This document shows positions 7,107-12,997 of a stretch of 22,429 nucleotides of DNA, piece by piece. Under the pieces are notes generated by a model. That model ran no database searches and was not told the DNA's origin. It saw only the letters and a list, made by a program, of their open reading frames with translations. Both the position numbers and the translations under genes were made by a program. The first letter of the stretch is position 1. The number at the start of each line of letters is the position of its first letter. This DNA comes from a virus: positions 1 to 22,429 of the IMG/VR virus record IMGVR_UViG_3300042475_004874; one strand, 5' to 3'.

Positions 7107-7552
7107 CGAGCACCCTGAATGAACTTCTCCCAGCCCATGTACTCTTTTAATTGCCATGTACGGTTGTTTAACTCTTTCATGACGTTGGTACAGAAACTTG
7201 CTGCCTCGTCATGATACGCTTTCTTGCGCTTGAGTTTGTTTAGATCATCATCGCCATCAAGATATACAGCAATGTCTGACTTTAATGTAAATCTAAATGG
7301 TTCCCAACCAAGTTTATCTAATTCTTCTTGGTCTAACTTGCCGTTGTAATACATCCATTTGAGTTTCTTGAGTTTGTCAAACTCTAGTGCAGCGCGTTTG
7401 GCTGCAAGATTATGCAATGACAAATATTTGTTGTATTTGTTATGCAACAATGGAATGCGCAGGATTTCTTTACCAGGCTCCGTCGTGTCAACTTCGGAAT
7501 CCTTTTCCCATTGTTGCATCAATTCTTCAAGTGGAGGTGTTTCTATTTTCAT
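7103..7552 (-). CDS. uvsY: UvsY, recombination mediator protein
   Basis: Loads the UvsX recombinase onto single-stranded DNA covered by gp32. It has 149 residues against 137 in T4. The start (PPLEELMQQWEKD) parallels the T4 beginning (LEDLQEEL), and the middle is an Arg/Lys- and Leu-rich helical stretch (NKYLSLHNLAAKR, FDKLKKLKWMYYNGKL) as in the family. It also stands directly before uvsW, as in T4 relatives. There is no ribosome site before the ATG at 7552-7550, and a strong sigma70-like promoter ends only seven bases upstream, so the message may be leaderless. A later start at M12 would remove family-matching residues. Confidence 0.88.
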   Translation of the reverse strand: MKIETPPLEELMQQWEKDSEVDTTEPGKEILRIPLLHNKYNKYLSLHNLAAKRAALEFDKLKKLKWMYYNGKLDQEELDKLGWEPFRFTLKSDIAVYLDGDDDLNKLKRKKAYHDEAASFCTNVMKELNNRTWQLKEYMGWEKFIQGAR

Positions 7553-7558
7553 GCATCA

Positions 7559-7587
7559 ATTATAAATCATTTCAAATCAAAAGACAA
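7559..7587 (-). promoter_or_regulatory. Sigma70-like promoter for uvsY-uvsW-55-47-46
   Basis: On the minus strand TTGTCT (7587-7582, four of six bases of the -35 consensus) is followed by exactly 17 bases and a perfect TATAAT (7564-7559). It lies in the 114-base gap between the gp3-like gene and uvsY. The expected start point, 6-8 bases after the -10, falls on or next to the uvsY ATG. It would let the recombination block be transcribed early by unmodified host polymerase, independently of the late promoters upstream. Confidence 0.55.
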
Positions 7588-7607
7588 GTCATGACAAGAG
7601 TTGTCTT
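7581..7607 (-). other. Inverted repeat overlapping the -35 element
   Basis: AAGACAA (7581-7587) and TTGTCTT (7601-7607) form a perfect 7-bp inverted repeat with a 13-base spacer, which itself contains another GACAA. On the minus strand the second arm runs into TTTT. It may be an operator, since it overlaps the -35 box of the uvsY promoter, or a weak terminator for the gp3-like gene. It may also be chance in AT-rich sequence. Confidence 0.3.
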
Positions 7608-7666
7608 ACAAGGATTGCATAAGTATAATCAGTATGTCTGGTTTGATCGGGACTCTCAAGAATATA

Positions 7667-8215
7667 TTAAGAAAATAATCTCTCATAATCATAGTATGAG
7701 AATCTAAAAGATGCATCCGCAACAACAATATTTTCAGCAGTGTCTTGTGCGCTCATTAACAAAGATGATAAAGAAACTGGAAACAAATCAAACAATTTAA
7801 TTCTAAAGTTTGGATTATTTTTGTTTGTATGAAGAGTCATAATTGCTTCAGAGTATTGAACTCTAATGTTATCGCGATTTCGAATATATGGTGCTCTTGC
7901 TTGGCGTTCTAGATTGATATACTCTTTGAAATCAGTTGGGAATGTCAACCCACGAATCCAATCGTGAATTTCAGTCCAGTTACGCATATCTTCATCGACC
8001 AAGAAAGTAATATTGAACGTATCATACACCATTTTCTCACCTGGATGAAACAAATCTATAAATGGTGTTGGTCGAATAATTTCTGTAAGTGAAACTCCAG
8101 GAACGTTTGCTGCTTGGCAGTAATATGTTGCTCCAGGCAAACGATCAAACGTCACTCTAAATTTGGTACTTTGTAAGAGTGCTGTATTAGTCGGTGTTCT
8201 TGTGAGTGCTGTCAT
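7667..8215 (-). CDS. 3: Tail-tube-fold protein, probably gp3 (tail terminator / sheath stabilizer)
   Basis: 182 residues. The pattern FRVTFDRLPGATYYCQAANVPG, then PTPFIDLFHPGEK, then ITFLVDEDMRNWTEIHDW is the tube-protein pattern. It resembles gp19 of this same phage (FEVQINRLGPNFNFLCKAAQLPG and VTILNDEDFAIRNALEL), so the two are probably paralogues. Its place directly after gene 23 and before uvsY is where marine T4-like phages carry the gene annotated as 3, whose product caps the tail tube (T4 gp3 has 176 residues). The ribosome site AAGGGA precedes the ATG. It is separated from gene 23 by a strong terminator and has its own late-promoter motif. It could instead be a second tube protein; the tail role is firm, the exact name less so. 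Confidence 0.8.
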   Translation of the reverse strand: MTALTRTPTNTALLQSTKFRVTFDRLPGATYYCQAANVPGVSLTEIIRPTPFIDLFHPGEKMVYDTFNITFLVDEDMRNWTEIHDWIRGLTFPTDFKEYINLERQARAPYIRNRDNIRVQYSEAIMTLHTNKNNPNFRIKLFDLFPVSLSSLLMSAQDTAENIVVADASFRFSYYDYERLFS

Positions 8216-8240
8216 TGCGCATCCCTTTGAAGATCTACTC

Positions 8241-8247
8241 TATTTAG
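8241..8247 (-). promoter_or_regulatory. Late-promoter-like motif for the gp3-like gene
   Basis: CTAAATA on the minus strand ends 25 bases before the ATG at 8215 and sits just after the terminator of gene 23. It matches the T4 late -10 TATAAATA except at its 5' side. A promoter is needed here because the terminator would stop upstream transcripts. Confidence 0.5.
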
Positions 8248-8253
8248 GGAAAT

Positions 8254-8280
8254 AAAAAAAGGGGAGCATTGCTGCTCCCC
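8254..8280 (-). terminator. Rho-independent terminator after the major capsid gene
   Basis: On the minus strand GGGGAGCA pairs perfectly with TGCTCCCC around a GCAA tetraloop (GNRA class). Seven T follow directly (8260-8254). It lies about 45 bases after the gene 23 stop. A GC-rich 8-bp stem, stable loop and U-tract make it a textbook terminator, and it would also protect the 3' end of the abundant capsid mRNA. Confidence 0.92.
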
Positions 8281-8325
8281 CCGAGTCACATTACCTTATT
8301 ATTTTTATAAAGTCGGTAATAACTA

Positions 8326-9663
8326 TTACTGGTTGATGTTCAACACTTGGAACTTACGATAGTACACGTTTGTGCCGTTTGAAAGAGCACCAGTGCCTGC
8401 TGCAGTTGCGAATGGGTTTGCAACGAGACCGTAACGAGTCTTGAAGCCAACTTTTGGTTGGTAAGTCGTTGGGTCGATTGCGCGTACCATTTGTAGTGGA
8501 ACGTATGGGCAGTAGAACAAGCCAGCGTCATAAGCGTTTGTACCCTTATAACCAACAACAACATAATCTGCATTAGATACAGAATATGGATCAACATAGA
8601 CCTTGATACGTCCGAAGAGTGTACCAGCGAATGTGTTGCCAGTATCATCAACTGTTAGGTTGGTGTTATTTGACAATGCTGAGTAGTAGTCTAGAAGACC
8701 TGTCATTGCTAGGGCTGATGCAACATCCGTTGATAGGATGAGGATGTTACCCTTACCGCGACGTGTGTCTTTAGCGATCTTGTTTGCTGCTCTTTCGATT
8801 GCGAACAAGAGTGACTTATACTTTTCTACCTGCCAACGACCTGATGTACCACCTGCAGTGGTGTCGCTTGAATTCAAGTTGAAGGTATTTGAAGTTACAC
8901 CGACGATGCCGACGTTAGCAGTTGCATAGATCGTACGAACAACTTCGCGGTTGATTTCAGCAAGAATTTCTGTTGACAAGATGTTTGTCAATTCTGTTTC
9001 TGCGTCGAGACCGTGGATTGCCTTTAGATCTTGTGCAAGTTCTAGCGTATATGCTGCTTGCAAGCCGCGTGTATTTGCTGTAACAGCAACGCGATCGATT
9101 TGGAAGCCCATGTTCTTCATCGTTAGGTCTTCACCAGCAGCGGTGTCGAGACCGAAGCCTGTGTTTGCTAGACCGTAGATTGATGAGTTAGCATTACCTG
9201 GATTTACTGCAGTGCTGAATGCAGTCATTGTACCGTTACCAGAGTGAGCGTTATTGGCTTCTTCGAAGAGAGCCTCGCCGCCACGTGCTGTTGAAGATGC
9301 ATAGACTGAGCGCATTGCGAAAATCAAACCTGTTGGACCAGTCATTGGCTGAACGCCGCAGATGTCATAAGCCATTAGGTTTGGAAGTGCGCGGCGAACG
9401 AGACCAATTAGGATTGGGTCGAAGCCTGTAACACCAGTGTTGACTGTTGAAGCAAGACCGCTTACGCCAGCTGAACCCATGGCATTAGCAGGTGATGCTT
9501 CCCATAGGTTGTGCATTGAGCGATTTTCTTCTTGGAGGGCGCGTTCTTGGTTTTCCAAAACAAGTGCAGTTACTGCGCGCTTGTATGGATCTGTGACTGA
9601 TGGAAGATCACCGTGATCAAGAACTGGAGCCCACTTTTTTACGAGCGTTTCATTTAGATACAT
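8326..9663 (-). CDS. 23: gp23, major capsid protein
   Basis: Forms the hexamers of the head (HK97-type fold). The hallmark block RRALPNLMAYDICGVQPM at 90-107 followed by GPTGLIFAMRSVY matches T4 gp23 closely. The precursor has 445 residues, shorter than T4 (521), as usual in marine relatives. A gp21 cleavage site of the type L-x-E is visible at NLWE/ASPA, between E55 and A56, close to the T4 site after residue 65, so about 390 residues would remain. The ATG follows GGAGA with good spacing, and the gene starts 31 bases after gene 22 ends. No separate late-promoter motif is visible in that gap, so it is probably read with gene 22, and it is followed by the strong terminator. Confidence 0.97.
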   Translation of the reverse strand: MYLNETLVKKWAPVLDHGDLPSVTDPYKRAVTALVLENQERALQEENRSMHNLWEASPANAMGSAGVSGLASTVNTGVTGFDPILIGLVRRALPNLMAYDICGVQPMTGPTGLIFAMRSVYASSTARGGEALFEEANNAHSGNGTMTAFSTAVNPGNANSSIYGLANTGFGLDTAAGEDLTMKNMGFQIDRVAVTANTRGLQAAYTLELAQDLKAIHGLDAETELTNILSTEILAEINREVVRTIYATANVGIVGVTSNTFNLNSSDTTAGGTSGRWQVEKYKSLLFAIERAANKIAKDTRRGKGNILILSTDVASALAMTGLLDYYSALSNNTNLTVDDTGNTFAGTLFGRIKVYVDPYSVSNADYVVVGYKGTNAYDAGLFYCPYVPLQMVRAIDPTTYQPKVGFKTRYGLVANPFATAAGTGALSNGTNVYYRKFQVLNINQ

Positions 9664-9694
9664 TTTTTATATTCTCCGTTAAAAGATGAGTTAA

Positions 9695-10933
9695 TTAGGC
9701 TTTTGGAGCCGTTTTTGAGATTGCTTGTACATAATGTTTCATTAAACCATGAACTTCTACTTCTGGCTTATCTTCAGTGACCGTCGTCTCTTGAAGTGCC
9801 TTTACCTCACTTTTCACTTTACCGACTGGGAAGTAGTTCTCGCGAATTACTGCGAGTTTATTATTAAACTCACCTTCTGTGGTGAACTCCACGCCCTCTG
9901 CGAGCGATTTCATTTTCTCAACCTGTACTTCGGTTAAACCTTCACAGATTTTGCGAATTGCTTCATTTCTTTTTGCAACGTTGAGTTCTTCTGTAAGAGC
10001 AGCAATCTTATCATCAGCATCTGATGCCAAAGATGTTACTGACTCTTCGAGTTCTGCAACGCGAGCAGCTAGTGTTTCTGCTACGTCAACTTTTTCTTCT
10101 GGAATTTCAATATAGTGTTCTGCGAATAGATTCTTGAGACCACCAATGAAATCATCAACAAGTTCTGCACGTAGACCAGTTTCGATTGCAACTTGATTTT
10201 GCTCCATCCACTGTTCAACAACATAGTTTAAATACTCGTCGACTTGATCAGCCATTTGTGATTGAATTTCTTCAACTGCTTCGGCAAGAACTTTATTGTT
10301 CTCTGTGATCATTTCTTCAAGAATCGTATCGATGCGAGCATTTACAGCTGCTTCGAAGATTGTTGTTGCTTTTGTCTTAAATTCTTCTGAGAGTGATTCG
10401 CCATTGAAGAGAGCGTCAACATCTTCAGCCATTGACTTGTGAGCCTTTTTCTTCATTTCGTGTTTATAGGCTTCTTTCATCTTCTTCTCGTCTTCTTCTT
10501 CCTCTTCCTCTTCTTCCTCGTCTTTTTCTTCATCTTCTTCAGATTCAGCTTCGCCGAGTTTCTTAACAGGAGGTGGCATTGGAACCTTTGTTCCACCTTC
10601 TGCGACTACTTCACCTTCAACTTCTGTTTCTTCGGTTTTATATTCGCCAGTGTCAACTGGATTCTTTTTGAGACCTTCCTCTTCATCAGCAAGTTTCTTA
10701 ACTTCTGATCCTGGAAGTTTCTTCATTGGTTCTGCTGGAACTCCTGGTGCGCCTGGTTTTGCAGCAACTTTCATTCCTGCTGATGCCTTGTGACCATAGT
10801 CATCTGGAAGAGATTCTGGTGTTTGTCCACCGAGATCTTGAACCTCTGCTGGCATCTTCTGCATTGGTTCCTTACCTGCAGTCATAGATGCCTTTAGAAT
10901 TTCTGCAGCGGATTCTGATAATGTCTTAGCCAT
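9695..10933 (-). CDS. 22: gp22, prohead core scaffold protein
   Basis: Main internal scaffold of the prohead, later degraded by gp21 to small peptides. 412 residues against 269 in T4. Residues 1-125 are rich in Lys, Pro and Glu. Residues 128-149 are almost wholly acidic with nine Glu in a row (139-147). The conserved part starts at VDALFNGESLSEEFKTKATTIFEAAV (about 172-197) and continues as a long Glu-rich helical region to about 330. Many L-x-E and I-x-E tripeptides, the gp21 target type, are present. It stands directly between the protease and capsid genes. It has its own TATAAATA late promoter and the ribosome site AGGAG. The long N-terminal half is the unusual part. Confidence 0.93.
   Translation of the reverse strand: MAKTLSESAAEILKASMTAGKEPMQKMPAEVQDLGGQTPESLPDDYGHKASAGMKVAAKPGAPGVPAEPMKKLPGSEVKKLADEEEGLKKNPVDTGEYKTEETEVEGEVVAEGGTKVPMPPPVKKLGEAESEEDEEKDEEEEEEEEEDEKKMKEAYKHEMKKKAHKSMAEDVDALFNGESLSEEFKTKATTIFEAAVNARIDTILEEMITENNKVLAEAVEEIQSQMADQVDEYLNYVVEQWMEQNQVAIETGLRAELVDDFIGGLKNLFAEHYIEIPEEKVDVAETLAARVAELEESVTSLASDADDKIAALTEELNVAKRNEAIRKICEGLTEVQVEKMKSLAEGVEFTTEGEFNNKLAVIRENYFPVGKVKSEVKALQETTVTEDKPEVEVHGLMKHYVQAISKTAPKA
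10487..10546 (-). repeat. Purine-rich trinucleotide tract coding for the Glu run in gp22
   Basis: GAA/GAG/GAC codons in series encode the acidic run at residues 130-149 of gp22. The tract resembles a degenerate triplet microsatellite and may vary in length between relatives by slippage (inference). Confidence 0.6.
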
Positions 10934-10960
10934 TTTGTTAAACTCCTGAAGAGATAAAAT

Positions 10961-10968
10961 TATTTATA
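10961..10968 (-). promoter_or_regulatory. Late promoter for gene 22 (and 23)
   Basis: A perfect TATAAATA on the minus strand, ending 27 bases before the gene 22 ATG, in the 39-base gap after gene 21. It is identical to the T4 late-promoter -10 element read by gp55. Confidence 0.8.
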
Positions 10969-10972
10969 AAAT

Positions 10973-11617
10973 TTAAAGTTTTGACAAGAAGTTCTCAAAG
11001 ATTTTCAAGGAGATCTCGTCGATTTGCTTCTGCTTTGCGTTCTTGATTTGATTATAATATGCGTTGACATCTAATTCTTTTACAACGCCATTATCCCAAA
11101 CCCACTCTTTACCTTCCATAATACCTTGAACAAAAGCACCTGGTGCGGATGGATCCGCAACAATATCAGCCGCTGTGGCTAGATAATAGTCATCTTGCAC
11201 GACGTTGACACCGCCCTCATTTTTAAGAGAACCCATGCCACGGCATGACACACCAAGAATTGCACCGCCTTCCATAAGGGACTTGGCGATTTTACCCATT
11301 GGTGTTTCAAGAATTTTTGCTTTACCAACCCAAACGTTACCTTCTTGTTTAAGGTTGGTAATAAGATGTGATACGCGATCTAGATTGATCGTTGGTGAGT
11401 CTGGATGACCTAACTCACCAAATGCGCGATTCTTTTGAACGTATTCTTCATTGTAACGATTGACTTCTTTTGCAAGCGTTTGTACTGGATACACACGACC
11501 GTTGCGATTTTTTGTTTCAGCAACGAGAAATGGTCCTTGAATGTAAAGAGATTTGACACCGTTTTTTTCTTCGGTGATCATCTTCACTGCTTCAACTGTT
11601 TCGGTGATTAATTTCAT
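10973..11617 (-). CDS. 21: gp21, prohead core protease
   Basis: Serine protease that becomes active inside the prohead and cleaves scaffold and capsid proteins after L-x-E type sites. 214 residues against 212 in T4. Catalytic His H71 in AFGELGHPDSP and Ser S124 in ILGVSCRGMGS are visible. The acidic stretch ATAADIVADPSAPGAF at 147-162 is the next conserved block. The ATG lies directly after the stop of the basic 100-residue protein, with GGGG nine bases upstream. The position between the core genes and gene 22 is that of T4. Confidence 0.95.
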   Translation of the reverse strand: MKLITETVEAVKMITEEKNGVKSLYIQGPFLVAETKNRNGRVYPVQTLAKEVNRYNEEYVQKNRAFGELGHPDSPTINLDRVSHLITNLKQEGNVWVGKAKILETPMGKIAKSLMEGGAILGVSCRGMGSLKNEGGVNVVQDDYYLATAADIVADPSAPGAFVQGIMEGKEWVWDNGVVKELDVNAYYNQIKNAKQKQIDEISLKIFENFLSKL

Positions 11618-11920
11618 TTATTTTAGCCCCAACGATGTGCGTTTTCTTAATGAACGCTTTCTTTTAATTAATGATCGTGCAAGTTTTGCTCTACGTTTTA
11701 TTTTTGCTCTGCGAGCACCAATTTTTCTTTTAATTCTTTCAGATGATGACATACGAATCATCTTTCCACCACGAATTGTGTAGCCCTTTACACCTGAAAC
11801 AATTTTACGTCTTTGAACTTTTCCACCACGCACTCTCAAACGAATGAGTTTTTTACGTCCAATTTTTTGAACGTTTGCTTCAGCAATAATTTTTCTTACT
11901 ACTTCTGATACAATACTCAT
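11618..11920 (-). CDS. Very basic small protein, candidate prohead core protein (gene 68 position)
   Basis: 100 residues, of which well over a third are Lys or Arg (for example KRKIGARRAKIKRRAKLARSL and KRKRSLRKR). A Gly/Arg-rich middle (LRVRGGKVQRRKIVSGVKGYTIRGGK) could form beta hairpins and the C-terminal half a charged helix. There are no acidic clusters. It occupies the place of T4 gene 68, a prohead core protein, immediately upstream of gene 21. I recall similar basic proteins at this place in marine T4-like phages, but no firm homology to gp68 can be claimed. It could bind the acidic gp22 scaffold or packaged DNA (inference). Its ATG overlaps the stop of the preceding gene by 4 bases. 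Confidence 0.75.
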   Translation of the reverse strand: MSIVSEVVRKIIAEANVQKIGRKKLIRLRVRGGKVQRRKIVSGVKGYTIRGGKMIRMSSSERIKRKIGARRAKIKRRAKLARSLIKRKRSLRKRTSLGLK

Positions 11921-12816
11921 TTGTCGATCTTATATGCAGTGTTTTTATTTGCAAAGTCAGCAACTTTCATAAACTGACCTTTGCTATGTGAAATCATTCG
12001 AGCAACTTTTGCTTTATTTTCGTCATTCAATGCATCATGAACTAAATGAATTGCTTTTGCTGTTTGTGCATCAACATTTAATGTTGTGCCATCTTGAAAC
12101 TTTAATTTTTTGGCTTGATTGTTTTTTACAATATCTTTGATATGCTCAATGTTTTCATCAATCATTTCTTCAGATAAATCTGTTTCTTCAGCAGTAACAC
12201 CTGGAAGCCCACCAACATTTGATGGTGTTGATACACCTGTAGATTTATTGTATGGAACAGAGAATACTAATCCTAATTTGTCATTCGTATACAATGCTAC
12301 ACGACGACCATCAGGAAAAATACGAATGCCAGTTCTTTTTAAAAGTACAAGAGCAGGTGGATAAAATTCTTCGTTCAGTGATTCAGAAATTTGTTCCTTA
12401 TCTAAAATTTCAACGCTATTGTTCAATCGTTGAATAGCATCTTTTTGTGATTTGATTCTTTGCAACGTTGTTCGAAAAATATTTTGCGGTGTTTGTGAAG
12501 ACAACATTTCTGGTGGAATTTCAGAAGAAACCTTTAAATAGTTTTGTCTTGCAAGTGGAGAAATCTTATTCAACACTTGTGAGATTTGAGCATTTGGATT
12601 TTTTTGTGAATGCTGTTGAAATGCTTTATGACCAGCCGCAGCCGCAGTCACATTGAGACCTTTAAGTTTCAATGCAGATTTTACAGCTGAAACTCTATTT
12701 ACAAGAGACGCTGAATCTTTTGCAGAAGATTTATTCTTCTGTGGTTGGTTCGGAGGTTGCATCGACATCGTCGGTTTCTGCTCCTGCAACGATTGCTTCA
12801 TTTCCTTCAGATTCAT
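11917..12816 (-). CDS. Unknown protein of the head-core cluster, 299 residues
   Basis: Not recognised as a named T4 gene. The N-terminal 100 residues are Gln/Lys/Ser-rich and low in complexity (PPNQPQKNKSSAKDS). A central part, YPPALVLLKRTGIRIFPDGRRVALYTNDKLGLVFSVPY at about 153-190, looks beta-rich. The last 85 residues (EHIKDIVKNNQAKKLKF, then a helical segment to VADFANKN) look like a small compact domain. It overlaps the gp67-like gene by 86 bases in another frame. Later starts at residues 6, 17 or 19 would shorten the overlap but have no better ribosome site. Lying between 67 and 21, it is likely a core or internal head protein. L-N-E and L-S-E tripeptides are present that gp21 could cut (inference). 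Confidence 0.78.
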   Translation of the reverse strand: MNLKEMKQSLQEQKPTMSMQPPNQPQKNKSSAKDSASLVNRVSAVKSALKLKGLNVTAAAAGHKAFQQHSQKNPNAQISQVLNKISPLARQNYLKVSSEIPPEMLSSQTPQNIFRTTLQRIKSQKDAIQRLNNSVEILDKEQISESLNEEFYPPALVLLKRTGIRIFPDGRRVALYTNDKLGLVFSVPYNKSTGVSTPSNVGGLPGVTAEETDLSEEMIDENIEHIKDIVKNNQAKKLKFQDGTTLNVDAQTAKAIHLVHDALNDENKAKVARMISHSKGQFMKVADFANKNTAYKIDK

Positions 12817-12982
12817 TTGATTCTTCGTTTCCTAGTAATGAGGTAGCAATTTCTACTTTCTTAATTTCTAATGCATCCGTAACTTTATTTGCAATTGCGC
12901 TATTAAAAGCATTTAAAAATGCTTCTTTGTCACCAGCAACTGCAGCAGTTACAGCGTTCAATGAATATCCATCGTCTTGCAT
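12731..12982 (-). CDS. 67: gp67-like prohead core protein
   Basis: 83 residues from the ATG at 12982-12980, which has GGAG upstream (a TTG four codons earlier is not needed). The sequence has two parts: a helical first half (DKEAFLNAFNSAIANKVTDALEIKKVEIATSLLG) and an acidic tail (about 50-83, many Glu/Asp/Ser/Thr). Size, acidity and position directly after gene 20 match T4 gp67 (80 residues), a minor core protein needed for correct head shape. The helical VEIATSLLG-type ending is shared with core proteins of marine T4-like phages as I recall them. The next gene overlaps its last 86 bases. Confidence 0.75.
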   Translation of the reverse strand: MQDDGYSLNAVTAAVAGDKEAFLNAFNSAIANKVTDALEIKKVEIATSLLGNEESNESEGNEAIVAGAETDDVDATSEPTTEE

Positions 12983-12997
12983 AAAATTCTCCAATTA

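Noticed and set aside
7107-7157. Longer UvsW start at 7157
   Set aside because: The ATG at 7106 forms an ATGA junction with uvsY, has a ribosome site and matches the family N-terminus.
7591-7707. Plus-strand frame of 38 codons (MTRVVLQGLHKYNQ...) in the gap before uvsY
   Set aside because: It would be the only plus-strand gene, has a poor ribosome site, overlaps the end of the gp3-like gene on the opposite strand, and overlies the uvsY promoter region.
10439-10708. Plus-strand frame with a Phe/Leu-rich, membrane-like product
   Set aside because: It is the antisense reading of the Glu/Lys-rich tract of gp22; the apparent hydrophobicity is a by-product.
12983-12994. TTG start for the gp67-like protein (four extra residues)
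   Set aside because: The TTG-GAG codons are themselves the ribosome site of the ATG at 12982.
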